Part shown: positions 35,503 through 44,861 of the stretch, one piece after another
Layout of the letters: each line of letters begins with the position of its first letter
Numbering within the stretch: position 1 is the stretch's first letter
Origin: Sodalis praecaptivus
GTDB lineage: Bacteria; Pseudomonadota; Gammaproteobacteria; Enterobacterales; Enterobacteriaceae
Direction of reading: 5' to 3'
NCBI RefSeq assembly: GCF_000517425.1
Contig: NZ_CP006569.1
Coordinates: forward strand, 2,232,001-2,296,000
Length of the DNA: 64,000 bases
Translations under genes and position numbers: made by a program
The notes under the pieces: generated by a model
Databases searched by the model: none
What the model was told of the DNA's origin: nothing
Seen by the model: the letters and a program-made list of their open reading frames with translations, nothing else

Positions 35503-37632
35503 ATGAGCAGCAAGTTAATTCAGACCGATCAACTCAGTGACGAGTCATATCAGTATGATAATTTTGATCCTGCCACAAATGATTCCGGGTATAGCTATAC
35601 CTCCGCGCGAGTGATGAAGCGGGTCTATAATAGATACAACACCGAGAATAAACCAAAAGTGTTCGGTTATTATACCGACTGGGCACAGTATGATGAGCGG
35701 TCGGCAATTAATCCGCCTAGTGGCAAAATTGACCCATCAAGACGTGGCCGCGGCGTGGATTTCACACAATTATCCCCCACCGCCTATGATAAAATCATTC
35801 TCGGCTTTACCGGCATTGTCGGCGACAAAGGTGCCAATCAGAACAAAATCGAGGATGGGGCGGCCTGGACCGGGAAAAAACAGTATGAAATGACCTTCCT
35901 GGACCCTTGGGGGGATTGCCAGACTTACACCAACACCGGTTTTCCAGGTTATCTCCCTTTTAGTTTTGGTCCCGGCGGTACCTATAACATGGATACGCAG
36001 GAAGATTGCTTTAAAGAAGGTCACCCCTATTTGCAAGGGATGCTGGGCGCCCTGCTGGCCCTGAAAAAAGAAGCGAAGCAGAAGGGGCACGAGCTCGTGC
36101 TGTCTCTCAGCGTCGGCGGCTGGACGATGAGCGAAATCTTTCATGACATGGTGAAAAGCGATCAGGCGATTAAGACCTTTGTCGACAGCGTCGTTGATTT
36201 GTTTACCCGCTTCCCCAGCTTTTCAGAAATCGATATTGACTGGGAATATCCGAATGCCGCGGGTGCCGGCAACCCCTATGGCCCTGAAGATGGAGCAAAT
36301 TACCAAAAATTGATTAGCGCGCTGCGTAAGGCGTTTGATAGCAAAAACCGGAGCGACATTAAAATCAGTATTGCCTCTTCCGCCAACGTTGAGGTCCTAC
36401 AGCATTCCAATATTAAAGGGCTGTTGGAAGCGGGGTTATACGGTATCAACGTCATGACCTATGACTTCTTCGGTACGCCGTGGCACGAGGGTTTGGCTAA
36501 TCACACCAACCTGTATAAAACGGAGCATTCCAGTTATAGCCTGGAAGAGGCGGTGACCTACCTGCTTGAACAGGGTGTGGATCCCGAAGCCATCAATGTG
36601 GGCTACGCGGGTTACTCCCGTAGCGCCAAGGGTGCGAATATCACCTCTTATTCGCCGCTGAAAGGCACTTATGTGGGTGACGGCACCACCGTGGGGACGT
36701 TCGAGTCAGGCTGCGTAGAGTGGTACGACACCCTTTACAACTACCTTGATTTGGAAAACAAGTCGGGCCGCAATGGCTATCAGGTCTATACCGATGATGT
36801 CGCCTGCGCCGATTATTTGTACAATAAGACGTCGAAAGTTTTCCACTCCATTGATACGCCGCGCAGCGTCAGGGAAAAAGCCCGTTATGTGATTGAAAAA
36901 GGCCTGGGCGGTATTTTTACCTGGACTATCGATAACGACAATGGCTTGTTGGTCAATGCGGCGCGTGAAGGGTTGGGATGTTCTATTGTTGACCCGGTTA
37001 TCGATATGAGCCCCTTCTACTTCAAGGGGATTAACATTACCGATGATGATGAGCCCAACCAGCCGGATGAACCGGAAACCCCGGATGAGCCGGAAAACCC
37101 GGATGAGCCGGCGGCGCCCGTAGCCAAAGTCGAGATGAAAGCGTTTTCTGGCAGTAAACTGCTGTTCTGTGGGGCAAAGTCCACTAACGCGGTGAGCTAT
37201 GCATGGTCCGCCACGCAGGGCGCCGTTGTTACCGCGCCGAGCGCAGAACACACCACGGTGGTGCTGCCTAACGTGAGCGTGGATACGTTAGTCTCCGTGA
37301 CGCTTACCGTCTTGAACGACAACGGCGAGCGGGCCATCGACGCCTGCACGGTAACGGTTGCTCCTTTGAACGATGCGGATGATGAGCCGGAAACGCCGGA
37401 TGAACCTGAGACCCCGGACGAGCCGGAAAACCCGGATGAACCTGAGACTCCGGACGAGCCCGAAACGCCGTCGGAATATCCGCTGTGGGATGCCACAAAA
37501 GCGTATTTCGAGGGGGATCGTGTTACTCATAAAGGCGTTAATTATGTGGCGCATTACTGGAGCCAAAACAGCGAACCGGGTCTGGAAAGTACCACGGGGC
37601 CGTATTTGATGTGGTGGGTGCTTAACGACTAA
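35503..37632 (+). CDS. Multidomain GH18 chitinase with chitin-binding module
   Basis: A 709-residue chitinase. The GH18 domain spans about residues 40-500, with VFGYYTDWAQYDER, LVLSLSVGGW, the catalytic FSEIDIDWEYP (acid Glu248), INVMTYDFFG and the closing GGIFTWTIDND. A linker rich in PDEPE(T/N) follows, then a PKD/immunoglobulin-like domain (about 550-620), a second PDEPE linker and a CBM5/12 chitin-binding module (WDATKAYFEGDRVTHKGVNYVAHYW). The start at 35503 has AAGGTAACTACT upstream; the frame is open 28 codons further. There is no Sec signal peptide. From memory the catalytic part resembles chitinases found with insecticidal Tc complexes and the ChiA group, which are also exported without a cleaved signal. 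A terminator hairpin follows. Confidence 0.9.
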   Translation: MSSKLIQTDQLSDESYQYDNFDPATNDSGYSYTSARVMKRVYNRYNTENKPKVFGYYTDWAQYDERSAINPPSGKIDPSRRGRGVDFTQLSPTAYDKIILGFTGIVGDKGANQNKIEDGAAWTGKKQYEMTFLDPWGDCQTYTNTGFPGYLPFSFGPGGTYNMDTQEDCFKEGHPYLQGMLGALLALKKEAKQKGHELVLSLSVGGWTMSEIFHDMVKSDQAIKTFVDSVVDLFTRFPSFSEIDIDWEYPNAAGAGNPYGPEDGANYQKLISALRKAFDSKNRSDIKISIASSANVEVLQHSNIKGLLEAGLYGINVMTYDFFGTPWHEGLANHTNLYKTEHSSYSLEEAVTYLLEQGVDPEAINVGYAGYSRSAKGANITSYSPLKGTYVGDGTTVGTFESGCVEWYDTLYNYLDLENKSGRNGYQVYTDDVACADYLYNKTSKVFHSIDTPRSVREKARYVIEKGLGGIFTWTIDNDNGLLVNAAREGLGCSIVDPVIDMSPFYFKGINITDDDEPNQPDEPETPDEPENPDEPAAPVAKVEMKAFSGSKLLFCGAKSTNAVSYAWSATQGAVVTAPSAEHTTVVLPNVSVDTLVSVTLTVLNDNGERAIDACTVTVAPLNDADDEPETPDEPETPDEPENPDEPETPDEPETPSEYPLWDATKAYFEGDRVTHKGVNYVAHYWSQNSEPGLESTTGPYLMWWVLND

Positions 37633-37695
37633 CGCCATCCCCCTGTTGAAGCAGGCGAACGCCGTAGCCGGCATTTACCTGTGACAGGTGTTGCC

Positions 37696-37723
37696 ACCCG
37701 CCGCTCACCACGGCGGGTTTTTT
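37696..37723 (+). terminator. Intrinsic terminator after the chitinase gene
   Basis: Stem ACCCGCCG/CGGCGGGT with a seven-base loop and six T residues, 63 bases past the chitinase stop. A textbook rho-independent terminator. Confidence 0.88.
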
Positions 37724-37832
37724 GCATGAACCGCCGCCACAGGCTCACGCGGCGCCCGTTGAGGAAGCGTCGGCTTAAGGTCTGATGTTTGCCTGGTGTG
37801 CCGGGTTCGCGTCAGGAAGGGGCTGGCCTCGC

Positions 37833-38378
37833 TTAGGATAAGGCGACGCTCAGGACGATGTCCCTGGTTGGAACCGCCCGCAGGCTAACGCCAAAGCTGG
37901 CCAGTTCAGGTAAGGTGGCATTTTCGTGTTTGATAATGTCAGCCGCGCTGGCATGAGGCTTATCATGGGTTGTGTGGGCATCGCTGACCAGCGTAACGTC
38001 ATACCCCAACGCGGCAGCGGCCCTGACGGTGGTATCCACACAAAACTCCGACGCATACCCCGTAATCAGCAGATGCTTGACCCCGGCCGCCAGCAACACG
38101 TCTCGAAGCGAGGTATTAAGGAAAGCGTTGGCGGTGGTTTTGGCCAATAGGCGATCCGAGCCCGTTATTGCGAGCGCATCAATAATTTGCCACCCTGTGG
38201 TCCCCTTTTCCAGGGGCGTGCCTGGTGCCTCGTGCTGGATGACAATGACGGGATAACCCTTTTGCGCGGCTGAGTGTTTCAGTAGCGTAATATTGGCCAC
38301 CGTGTTTTCAATATCAAAGGGAAAAGGCGCCTGTTTACACAGTGCGTTTTGCATATCGATGATGAGTAATGCTTTCAT
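37833..38378 (-). CDS. Isochorismatase family cysteine hydrolase
   Basis: A 181-residue hydrolase of the isochorismatase-like superfamily (nicotinamidases, ureidoacrylate and isochorismate hydrolases). The catalytic triad is visible: Asp in LLIIDMQN (residue 8), Lys in LLAKTTANAF and Cys in YASEFCVDTTVRAA. The substrate is not clear from sequence. GGGGGTGGA precedes the ATG. It is a stand-alone gene facing the chitinase gene. Confidence 0.88.
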   Translation of the reverse strand: MKALLIIDMQNALCKQAPFPFDIENTVANITLLKHSAAQKGYPVIVIQHEAPGTPLEKGTTGWQIIDALAITGSDRLLAKTTANAFLNTSLRDVLLAAGVKHLLITGYASEFCVDTTVRAAAALGYDVTLVSDAHTTHDKPHASAADIIKHENATLPELASFGVSLRAVPTRDIVLSVALS

Positions 38379-38529
38379 TCCACCCCCGCCTTAAGCTATC
38401 AAACAGCATGATAACACTCTTTGTCGCCCGGCTTATGACTTTACCGCCGACGGGGGCGATCGTTATGACGCGGCGGGGGCATTCGTGCCCAGAGAACGGC
38501 GGGCAACGCATGCGCCAGCGTGGCACCGA

Positions 38530-38985
38530 CTAACTTAACACTGTGGGGCCGCTACTATGCTCCCGGCTGGCAGAGAACCTCAGCATTTGGTAGAAAACCA
38601 CCAACAATAAGCCCATCCCAAGCAACATCATATTACGGTAAAAACGATCGGGATGTCTTTGCACGGTGCGGCGCAATTCTCTTTCCTGCTCAAGCAAGGC
38701 CGTTTCATTCAGATGGGGCATCCATCCGGTAGGGACTTCCCTCTCCTCCGCCTTGATCTTTATCAGAACGGCATTTTTAACAAGGGTAGCGGCCATGGTC
38801 GGCGGATAATCAGTCTTATTGACAATACGTTTTTTGTCGGGGAGCGCGAGCGTTGCCGGGTTGGGGAGTGCGGCGCGCATGTTATTAAGCAGAGGCTTAT
38901 GAACCGCGGTCAAATTTGGCGGTTTTTCCGGAACAGAGGACGGATTATTCATCATACTGATTAATTGAATAGAGGGTCTGACCAT
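38530..38985 (-). CDS. Hypothetical single-pass membrane protein
   Basis: A 151-residue protein of unknown function. A hydrophobic segment near the C terminus (NMMLLGMGLLLVVFYQML) would anchor it in the membrane, leaving a long polar N-terminal part inside and a short tail outside, or the reverse. The N-terminal half is proline-rich with no recognisable domain. The start at 38985 follows AAGGATGTTTATC; the frame is open seven codons further without a site. No partner gene is evident. Confidence 0.6.
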   Translation of the reverse strand: MVRPSIQLISMMNNPSSVPEKPPNLTAVHKPLLNNMRAALPNPATLALPDKKRIVNKTDYPPTMAATLVKNAVLIKIKAEEREVPTGWMPHLNETALLEQERELRRTVQRHPDRFYRNMMLLGMGLLLVVFYQMLRFSASREHSSGPTVLS

Positions 38986-39193
38986 GATAAACATCCTTTT
39001 TATCAATAAGCGCTGAATAGTCGCCGGTCACTATAACGGTAATGATAGGCGCCGTATTGCAAAAATAGCCACTGGGATCCTATGCCGGTGCGAGCGTCCC
39101 ACGCCGCGGCCCCCCTGCTCCGCCGGCAAGCGAGCAGCGCGCTAACGCCCGTTTGCTGCCCGCGGCGGCAATTGCCGCTCTGGCCTGATAAAA

Positions 39194-39808
39194 TCACCTC
39201 GTCGGCGCCTCACCTGGATGGGCGGTATCCGTCAGCGCGCTTTCCAATAATGCGCTCGCATAGGCAAAATCCGGCGTTTGGGCGGCGAATAAAATGCGAT
39301 AAATGATCGGCGCGATAACCCTATCGATAAGCCGCTCGCTGTCCACCGGTTTTTCCCCTCTGTCGAACGCGCGCTGACGCATGATATCGAGCTGCGCAAT
39401 GGTAAACCCCGCGCAGCGTTTGGCGTTGGCGGGCAACGGCGCGGACATGACATCGCGCATCATGGCGAGCCCCGGTTCCGATGACATCTCGTCGATAAAT
39501 TGCTCCAGCCAGGTTTGTACATCCTGACGAAATGAGCCCATATCGCGCGGCTCGTTATCCGGGCGCAGGTTTTCCACCGCAACATCGGACAACAGCTGCG
39601 GCAGATCGCCCCAGCGGCGGTAAATGGTTGAAGGTGTCACCCCTGCCCGGGCGGCAATAGCCGGCACGGTTAACGCTGAACGTCCCTGTTCGTGTTCCAG
39701 TTCCCGCACCGCCCGGTGTATTGCCGCCTGTACCCGTGCGCTGCGCCCACCCGGCCGCACACCCGCGTGGGTCAGCGTCGCTTTATTGTGATCGGTTGCC
39801 GTCGCCAA
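39194..39808 (-). CDS. TetR family regulator
   Basis: A 204-residue TetR-type repressor. The helix-turn-helix is at about residues 25-70 (ALTVPAIAARAGVTPSTIYRRW). The C-terminal domain begins with LLSDVAVENLRP and belongs to the TetR_C_11-like group. It is divergent from the MFS transporter gene at 39919, across an AT-rich 110-base gap with short inverted repeats (GCTTTAAAGC), so it probably represses that transporter. Confidence 0.86.
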   Translation of the reverse strand: MATATDHNKATLTHAGVRPGGRSARVQAAIHRAVRELEHEQGRSALTVPAIAARAGVTPSTIYRRWGDLPQLLSDVAVENLRPDNEPRDMGSFRQDVQTWLEQFIDEMSSEPGLAMMRDVMSAPLPANAKRCAGFTIAQLDIMRQRAFDRGEKPVDSERLIDRVIAPIIYRILFAAQTPDFAYASALLESALTDTAHPGEAPTR

Positions 39809-39918
39809 GAGCTGTCCTCATGCCGTCTATTAGCCCACAAAAGCTAAAAATTTGCTTTAAAGCTTGCATTATCATAGCATGCTTAAATATAAAAAATTGC
39901 GTTTACCTTGGGATCCTC

Positions 39919-41151
39919 ATGCGCCGACCCTTTTTCGTTACTCAACGTCACAGGACAAGTGTACCGCGTCGGTTGGCCGCCGTCGTCCATACTTTTTCGC
40001 TGGTCATGCTATTCGCGGCCTCCAGCGCCCCCACGCCGCTCTACCGGATCTATCAGGCCTCCTGGGGCTTTTCGCCGGTAATGCTCACGGTGGTCTTTGG
40101 CGCCTATGCGTTAGCGTTGCTTGCGGCGCTGCTCACCGCCGGGTCCTTGTCGGATTTTCTCGGCCGCCGCCCGGTGATTATGCTGGCGCTGCTGCTGGCC
40201 GCGGCGTCCATGGGACTATTTCTGCTGGCGGTGGGCCCCCACTGGCTTATTGCGGCGCGTTTGGTGCAGGGGTTGGCCACCGGTATCGCCACGACCGCTC
40301 TCAGCGCCGCCCTGTTGGACTTGAATCATCAGCGGGGAGCGTTAATTAACAGTATTGCGCCAATGGCCGGGATGGCGATAGGTGCGATGGGCAGCAGCGC
40401 TTTGCTGATTTTGGCGCCGGCGCCATTACATCTGGTTTTCGTCATTCTCTTAGTCGCGTTTGCCAGTTGCCTGGCGATGACCTGGTGGACGCCCGAAAGC
40501 GGCGGCGGCCGGCCGGGCGCGCTGGCCTCATTACGTCCAAGTATATCGATTCCGCCGCAGGCGCGCATTGCTTTGCTGGCGATTTCGCCGGTCAATATCG
40601 CGGTGTGGATGCTGGGGGGGTTTTATTTGTCGCTCATGCCGTCGCTTATCGCGCGCGTCACGGCGGCGCAATCGCCCTGGTTGAGCGGTGAGGTGGTCGC
40701 GGCCTTAACCCTCAGCGGCGCGCTGGCCATCGCCTGCGTTCGCCGCTGGAAAGCCCTTACTGCCCTGATGAGCGGCTCCGTCATGTTGCTGTGCGGCGTC
40801 GCCGCCATTCTAGCGGGCGCAAACGCGGGTTCCGGTGCGCTGCTGATCACCGGCTCGCTGATAGCCGGCCTCGGTTTCGGCGGCGGGTTTCTCGGCGCGC
40901 TACGCACCCTGATTCCTTTGGTGTCGCCGGGGGAGCGAGCGGCATTGATGGCCGCGTTTTATGTGGAATGTTATCTCGCCAACAGCCTACCGGCGATCGC
41001 CGCCGGTTTCGGCGTCCAGCGCTGGGGCCTGCTGACCACCGTCAATCTGTATGCGTTGGCGATTATGGCGCTGACGGTCATCGCGCTGCTGGCGTCTTGG
41101 TTAACGCGCGGGCGATTGGCTGCGCTTTGTGCCAGCCGCGGCACGCTATGA
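39919..41151 (+). CDS. MFS drug-type transporter
   Basis: A 410-residue twelve-segment major facilitator exporter. Motifs are FAASSAPTPLYRIYQ in segment 1, the loop motif GSLSDFLGRRPVI between segments 2 and 3, RLVQGLATGIATT in segment 4 and LGFGGGFLGALRTL in segment 10. This is the pattern of sugar-efflux or multidrug MFS exporters. The start at 39919 is preferred over the long open frame to 39721 because it begins the hydrophobic core properly and has GGGA upstream. It is divergent from a TetR gene and convergent with the racemase-family gene 15 bases on. Confidence 0.85.
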   Translation: MRRPFFVTQRHRTSVPRRLAAVVHTFSLVMLFAASSAPTPLYRIYQASWGFSPVMLTVVFGAYALALLAALLTAGSLSDFLGRRPVIMLALLLAAASMGLFLLAVGPHWLIAARLVQGLATGIATTALSAALLDLNHQRGALINSIAPMAGMAIGAMGSSALLILAPAPLHLVFVILLVAFASCLAMTWWTPESGGGRPGALASLRPSISIPPQARIALLAISPVNIAVWMLGGFYLSLMPSLIARVTAAQSPWLSGEVVAALTLSGALAIACVRRWKALTALMSGSVMLLCGVAAILAGANAGSGALLITGSLIAGLGFGGGFLGALRTLIPLVSPGERAALMAAFYVECYLANSLPAIAAGFGVQRWGLLTTVNLYALAIMALTVIALLASWLTRGRLAALCASRGTL

Positions 41152-41165
41152 GCCCGGCCGCGCCA

Positions 41166-41828
41166 TTAGTCGCCACGCAACAAACGTACCCGCGCCAGCC
41201 CTTGGCGCAGACTGGCGGCCGGACTGCTCAATACCGGCGGCGCGGAGGCGTTAATCAGCGCTACGGCAGGGCTCATGGAGGCTTGGGTCAATGCAATACA
41301 ATCATACCGCCCGCTGTCAGCGCCCCGTTCCGCGGCATCGGCGATAGCGCGCAGATAACCGTCGATGTCGCCTGACCGGTAACGTCCCCAGGCGCCCTCA
41401 ACCTGGCGCACCTCCACGCGCGCGCCGGTGGCCGCCGCGGCTTCGGTAAAAAGGATAGCGGTCGGCGCCAGCGTGGTGGGCGCGGCGCATAACGCCAGGA
41501 TATGCCTTCCCTGCGCCGCCGCCTGGCGTGCCAGCGCCTGATCCACGCGCAATACCGGGACCGTGCCGGCATGCAAAGTCTCCGCCGCCTGACCCAGTGA
41601 CGAACAGGTGATAATGATCCCATCGACCTGCGGCATCATGCCGGCAATAATCGCCTGCGTGGCCTTGGCGATGTCCGCCGTCATGCCGCCCGCTTGTTCA
41701 GCGCGCTGTAGGAGATGGCGATGTACCTGATGCGTAAGCCTATAACCGTCATCCCTTTGCTGTTCCCGCGCCGCTTCAAAGATGGCGATGTTGCTTTGCG
41801 CGGTATGCAGGCAGCCCAGAGTTATCAT
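41166..41828 (-). CDS. Asp/Glu racemase superfamily protein
   Basis: A 220-residue protein of the aspartate/glutamate/hydantoin racemase superfamily. The first catalytic-site segment IIITCSSLG carries Cys near residue 75. The region where the second catalytic Cys normally sits reads CIALTQASMSP, with Gln-Ala in place of Cys, so two-base racemisation is doubtful. A decarboxylase- or isomerase-like role with one Cys is possible. AAAGGACAGTAAT precedes the ATG. No amino-acid pathway genes are adjacent. Confidence 0.78.
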   Translation of the reverse strand: MITLGCLHTAQSNIAIFEAAREQQRDDGYRLTHQVHRHLLQRAEQAGGMTADIAKATQAIIAGMMPQVDGIIITCSSLGQAAETLHAGTVPVLRVDQALARQAAAQGRHILALCAAPTTLAPTAILFTEAAAATGARVEVRQVEGAWGRYRSGDIDGYLRAIADAAERGADSGRYDCIALTQASMSPAVALINASAPPVLSSPAASLRQGLARVRLLRGD

Positions 41829-41922
41829 ATTACTGTCCTTTAAACGCTTAACACGGTTAACTACTGTAACCTGACCGCCTTTGCTTTACACTGGTTATCC
41901 CACCCGCTTATGGAGTTAACGG

Positions 41923-42195
41923 ATGCCGAAGGCTAAATTGACGCAAAAAGAGATGACGGACAGCGAACAGCGCGAGCTGAAAACCCTGCTTGACCGGACG
42001 AGAAAAGCCCATGGCCGCCCCCTGACCAACGGGGAAAGTAACCGCATCAAGGACGAATTTATCGCCCGGCTTACGGCTGAGCGTGAAGCGGCCGCTAAAC
42101 AGGCTCGGGCCGCCAAAAAAAAGCTGGCCCTGAAACCCGATATTTCGGCCACCTATCAATGGTCAGCCCAGATGCATAGCCGCGGGAAGCGCTAA
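41923..42195 (+). CDS. yjbD: YjbD family (DUF3811) protein
   Basis: A 90-residue basic cytoplasmic protein. It matches E. coli YjbD over its whole length from memory: LTQKEMT, EQRELKTLLDRTRKAHGRPLTN, then a Lys/Ala-rich helix and a KPD...W-SA end. Function unknown. It lies between the racemase-family and dcp genes, each on the opposite strand. In E. coli yjbD is elsewhere, so the local order has been rearranged. Confidence 0.88.
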   Translation: MPKAKLTQKEMTDSEQRELKTLLDRTRKAHGRPLTNGESNRIKDEFIARLTAEREAAAKQARAAKKKLALKPDISATYQWSAQMHSRGKR

Positions 42196-42200
42196 CGCGG

Positions 42201-44264
42201 TCAGTCTTCTGCCAGGCCGCGATGCTTTAACATGGCGCTAATAGCGGGGTCTTTACCGCGCCAGTCGCGATACAGCTGCTGCAAATCCTGACTGTTGCCG
42301 CGCGATAAAATCATGGCGCGAAAACGCCGGCCGTTGGCGGCGGTCAGCCCGCCCTGTTCCTCAAAAGCGGCGTAGGCATCGTCAGCCAGCATTTGTGTCC
42401 ACAAATAGGCGTAATAGCCGGCGGCGTAACCGCCACCCCAGATATGCTGAAAATAGCTTGAGCGGTAACGGGGCGGGACATAGGGCAACGCAATGTTCGC
42501 CTGCGCCAGCGCGGCGGTTTCAAACGCGGCCACGTCCGACACGGGATCCTCCCCCTGGCGCTGATGCCAGGCCATATCCAACAAAGCCGCGGCCAGCAGC
42601 TCGGTCATGTCATACCCTTTATTGAAACGGGCTGCCTGATTGATTTTAGCCACCTCCGTTGCCGGCATTGCCGCACCGGTTTGGTAATGACGGGCATAAT
42701 GGGCGAACACGTGAGGCTCGCTCGCCCAATGCTCGTTAAATTGTGACGGGAATTCGACGAAATCGCGCGGCGTGGCGGTGCCAGAAATACTGGCGTAGCG
42801 CTGGCTGGCGAATAGACCATGCAGCGCATGGCCGAATTCGTGAAACAGCGTAATAACGTCGTCCCATGACAACAGCGCCGGTTGCCCTGCGGCGGGCCGG
42901 GCAAAGTTGGCGACATTGTAAATAACCGGCCGCGTCCCTTCCAGGGTCGACTGTTCGACGAAATTACCCATCCACGCCCCGCCGCTCTTATTATCGCGGG
43001 CGAAAAGATCGGTATAAAACAGCGCTAGCGGCGTGCGGTCTTCATCGAAAATTTCATATACGTTCACATCCGGATGATAGACCGGAATATCGTGCCGCGG
43101 CTGGAAGGTGATGCCATAAAGCTGTGTGGCGGCATAAAACACGCCGTTGTGCAAAACGTTGTCCAATGCAAAATAGGGGCGGACGTTTGCATCGTCCAGA
43201 TCGTAACGTTGTTTACGCACTTGTTCGGCATAAAACTGCCAATCCCAGGCCGCGAGGGTGAAATTGTCGCGCTGGGCATCGATGAGCGCCTGGATATCCG
43301 CAGCCTCCCGCCGTGCGCGGGCGACCGCCGCGGGAACAATGTCTTGCATAAAGCGCACCGCGGCCTGTGGGGTTTTGGCCATTTGATCCGCGATAGCCCA
43401 AGAGGCGTAATCGGCGAAGCCCAGTAATTGCGCCTGTTGAGCCCGTAACGATGCCAGCCGCGTTATCAGCGCGCGGGTGTCGTTGTCATCGCCCTGCTCC
43501 GCGCGCGCTATTGAGGCGTGAAACAGCGCCTGCCGGGTATCACGCTGCGCCAAATGCTGTAGCTGCGGCTGTTGGGTGGTGTTGTGCAGCATGAGCCGCC
43601 AACCGTTTTCCTGACCGTGGGCAAGCGCCGCTTCACGCGCGGCCGCCAGCGCCGGCTCGGAAAGGCCCGCCAGCGCTTCGCGGTCCGTTATGGTCAGCGC
43701 CCCGCCGGTCGTCGCCGCCAGCAGACGATGGCTGAAACGCGTGCTGAGCGTGGCGGCTTCCTGATTGATCGCCATCAACCGCTGCTTATCGTCTGCGGAT
43801 AAATTCGCGCCCGCAAGCTCGAACCGTCGATAGGTGAGCAACATGACTCGCTCCTGCTCCGACGTCAATTCGAGCCGCTCACGCTGTTGATAAAGGGTTT
43901 TTAGCCGAGCGAACAGCCGGGCGTTCAAATGAATGGCATCGTTCAACGCGGACAGCTTCGGCGATTGCGCTTCCTCAATCTGCTGCAACAGGTCGCTGCT
44001 GTTGGCCGATATCATGGCGCCAAAAGTACTAAGCACCCTTTTTAGCAATTTGCCCGACTGTTCCAGCGCCTGATAGGTATTGGCAAACGTCGGCGGCGCG
44101 GGATCATCAGCAATACGCGCCACATCCAGCAGGCTCAGACGAATACCCTCATCAATGGCCGGCGCATAATCGCTTTCTCGAATGATATCGAACGGCGGCG
44201 CCTGATAATCCAAGATACTGGGTTGGTTAAAGGGGTTATCCGATGCGAAACGATGCTCTGCCAT
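42201..44264 (-). CDS. dcp: Peptidyl-dipeptidase Dcp (M3 metallopeptidase)
   Basis: A 687-residue zinc peptidase that removes dipeptides from peptide C termini in the cytoplasm. The zinc motif HEFGHALH lies near residue 475, with the third ligand in the downstream FVEFPSQFNEHWASEP segment. The C-terminal GGGYAAGYYAYLWTQMLADDA is typical of the family. Length agrees with E. coli Dcp (681). The start at 44264 has AGGAAAGCATT upstream; the frame is open 37 codons further. In E. coli dcp is next to ydfG; here ydfG is 8 kb away, with the autotransporter and guaD between. Confidence 0.92.
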   Translation of the reverse strand: MAEHRFASDNPFNQPSILDYQAPPFDIIRESDYAPAIDEGIRLSLLDVARIADDPAPPTFANTYQALEQSGKLLKRVLSTFGAMISANSSDLLQQIEEAQSPKLSALNDAIHLNARLFARLKTLYQQRERLELTSEQERVMLLTYRRFELAGANLSADDKQRLMAINQEAATLSTRFSHRLLAATTGGALTITDREALAGLSEPALAAAREAALAHGQENGWRLMLHNTTQQPQLQHLAQRDTRQALFHASIARAEQGDDNDTRALITRLASLRAQQAQLLGFADYASWAIADQMAKTPQAAVRFMQDIVPAAVARARREAADIQALIDAQRDNFTLAAWDWQFYAEQVRKQRYDLDDANVRPYFALDNVLHNGVFYAATQLYGITFQPRHDIPVYHPDVNVYEIFDEDRTPLALFYTDLFARDNKSGGAWMGNFVEQSTLEGTRPVIYNVANFARPAAGQPALLSWDDVITLFHEFGHALHGLFASQRYASISGTATPRDFVEFPSQFNEHWASEPHVFAHYARHYQTGAAMPATEVAKINQAARFNKGYDMTELLAAALLDMAWHQRQGEDPVSDVAAFETAALAQANIALPYVPPRYRSSYFQHIWGGGYAAGYYAYLWTQMLADDAYAAFEEQGGLTAANGRRFRAMILSRGNSQDLQQLYRDWRGKDPAISAMLKHRGLAED

Positions 44265-44577
44265 AATGCTTTCCTGTCCTCTGATACGCCAGCGCTGGTC
44301 AAGCCCTGGACGCGAAAGTTGCCCGTGGCGCAGCAGGTCATACCTGCGCAGCGGGTCATGGTGCAAGGGTAGCAAAAAAGGGCCGCGGGATCTCGCGCAC
44401 CCAGAATAAACTCCCCTTGTGCGCGATGTTAAAAAATGCCAGCGCGCGCTTGCACTACCGCTGCCTGCTGACGCGACAATCCTGCCTGGCGAACCACAGG
44501 GTTATTATTGGTATGAATAATACTTAACTTGAATGGTTGGGATTGAAATACAATAAGAGAAAATGAATAATACCCGC

Positions 44578-44597
44578 TTAAGACCGCTCGGTCTTAA
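44578..44597. promoter_or_regulatory. Perfect palindrome, TetR-type operator candidate
   Basis: TTAAGACCGCTCGGTCTTAA is an exact 20-base inverted repeat with a four-base centre. AGACC-N4-GGTCT is the core of the E. coli NemR operator and of similar TetR-family sites. It lies 265 bases before the autotransporter gene. No T run follows, so a terminator is less likely. The rest of 44265-44861 shows no gene. Confidence 0.45.
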
Positions 44598-44861
44598 AAT
44601 AATCACTCATCGATAAAGTTGGCAATTATAAATCAGAGCACTTCAGATGGTTTATAGCAGGTTGCGCCTGACGCACTGCGTCGTGTAGCGGCCATTGAAA
44701 ACACCCTTAAATGAGAAATGTAATTTAAACAAAATGGCGGTTTGTGATGTTTTTTATTTTGGTCTGGATAGAATGGATCGGGTTAACTCTATGCGCACAG
44801 GATATAGGTCTATATCTGAAATCAATAATATTTTCTTTCACGCTTTTCATTTCAGGAAGAG

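Noticed and set aside
37197..37674. Minus-strand frames opposite the chitinase linkers
   Set aside because: They come from the antisense of the PDEPE repeat codons and lack start sites.
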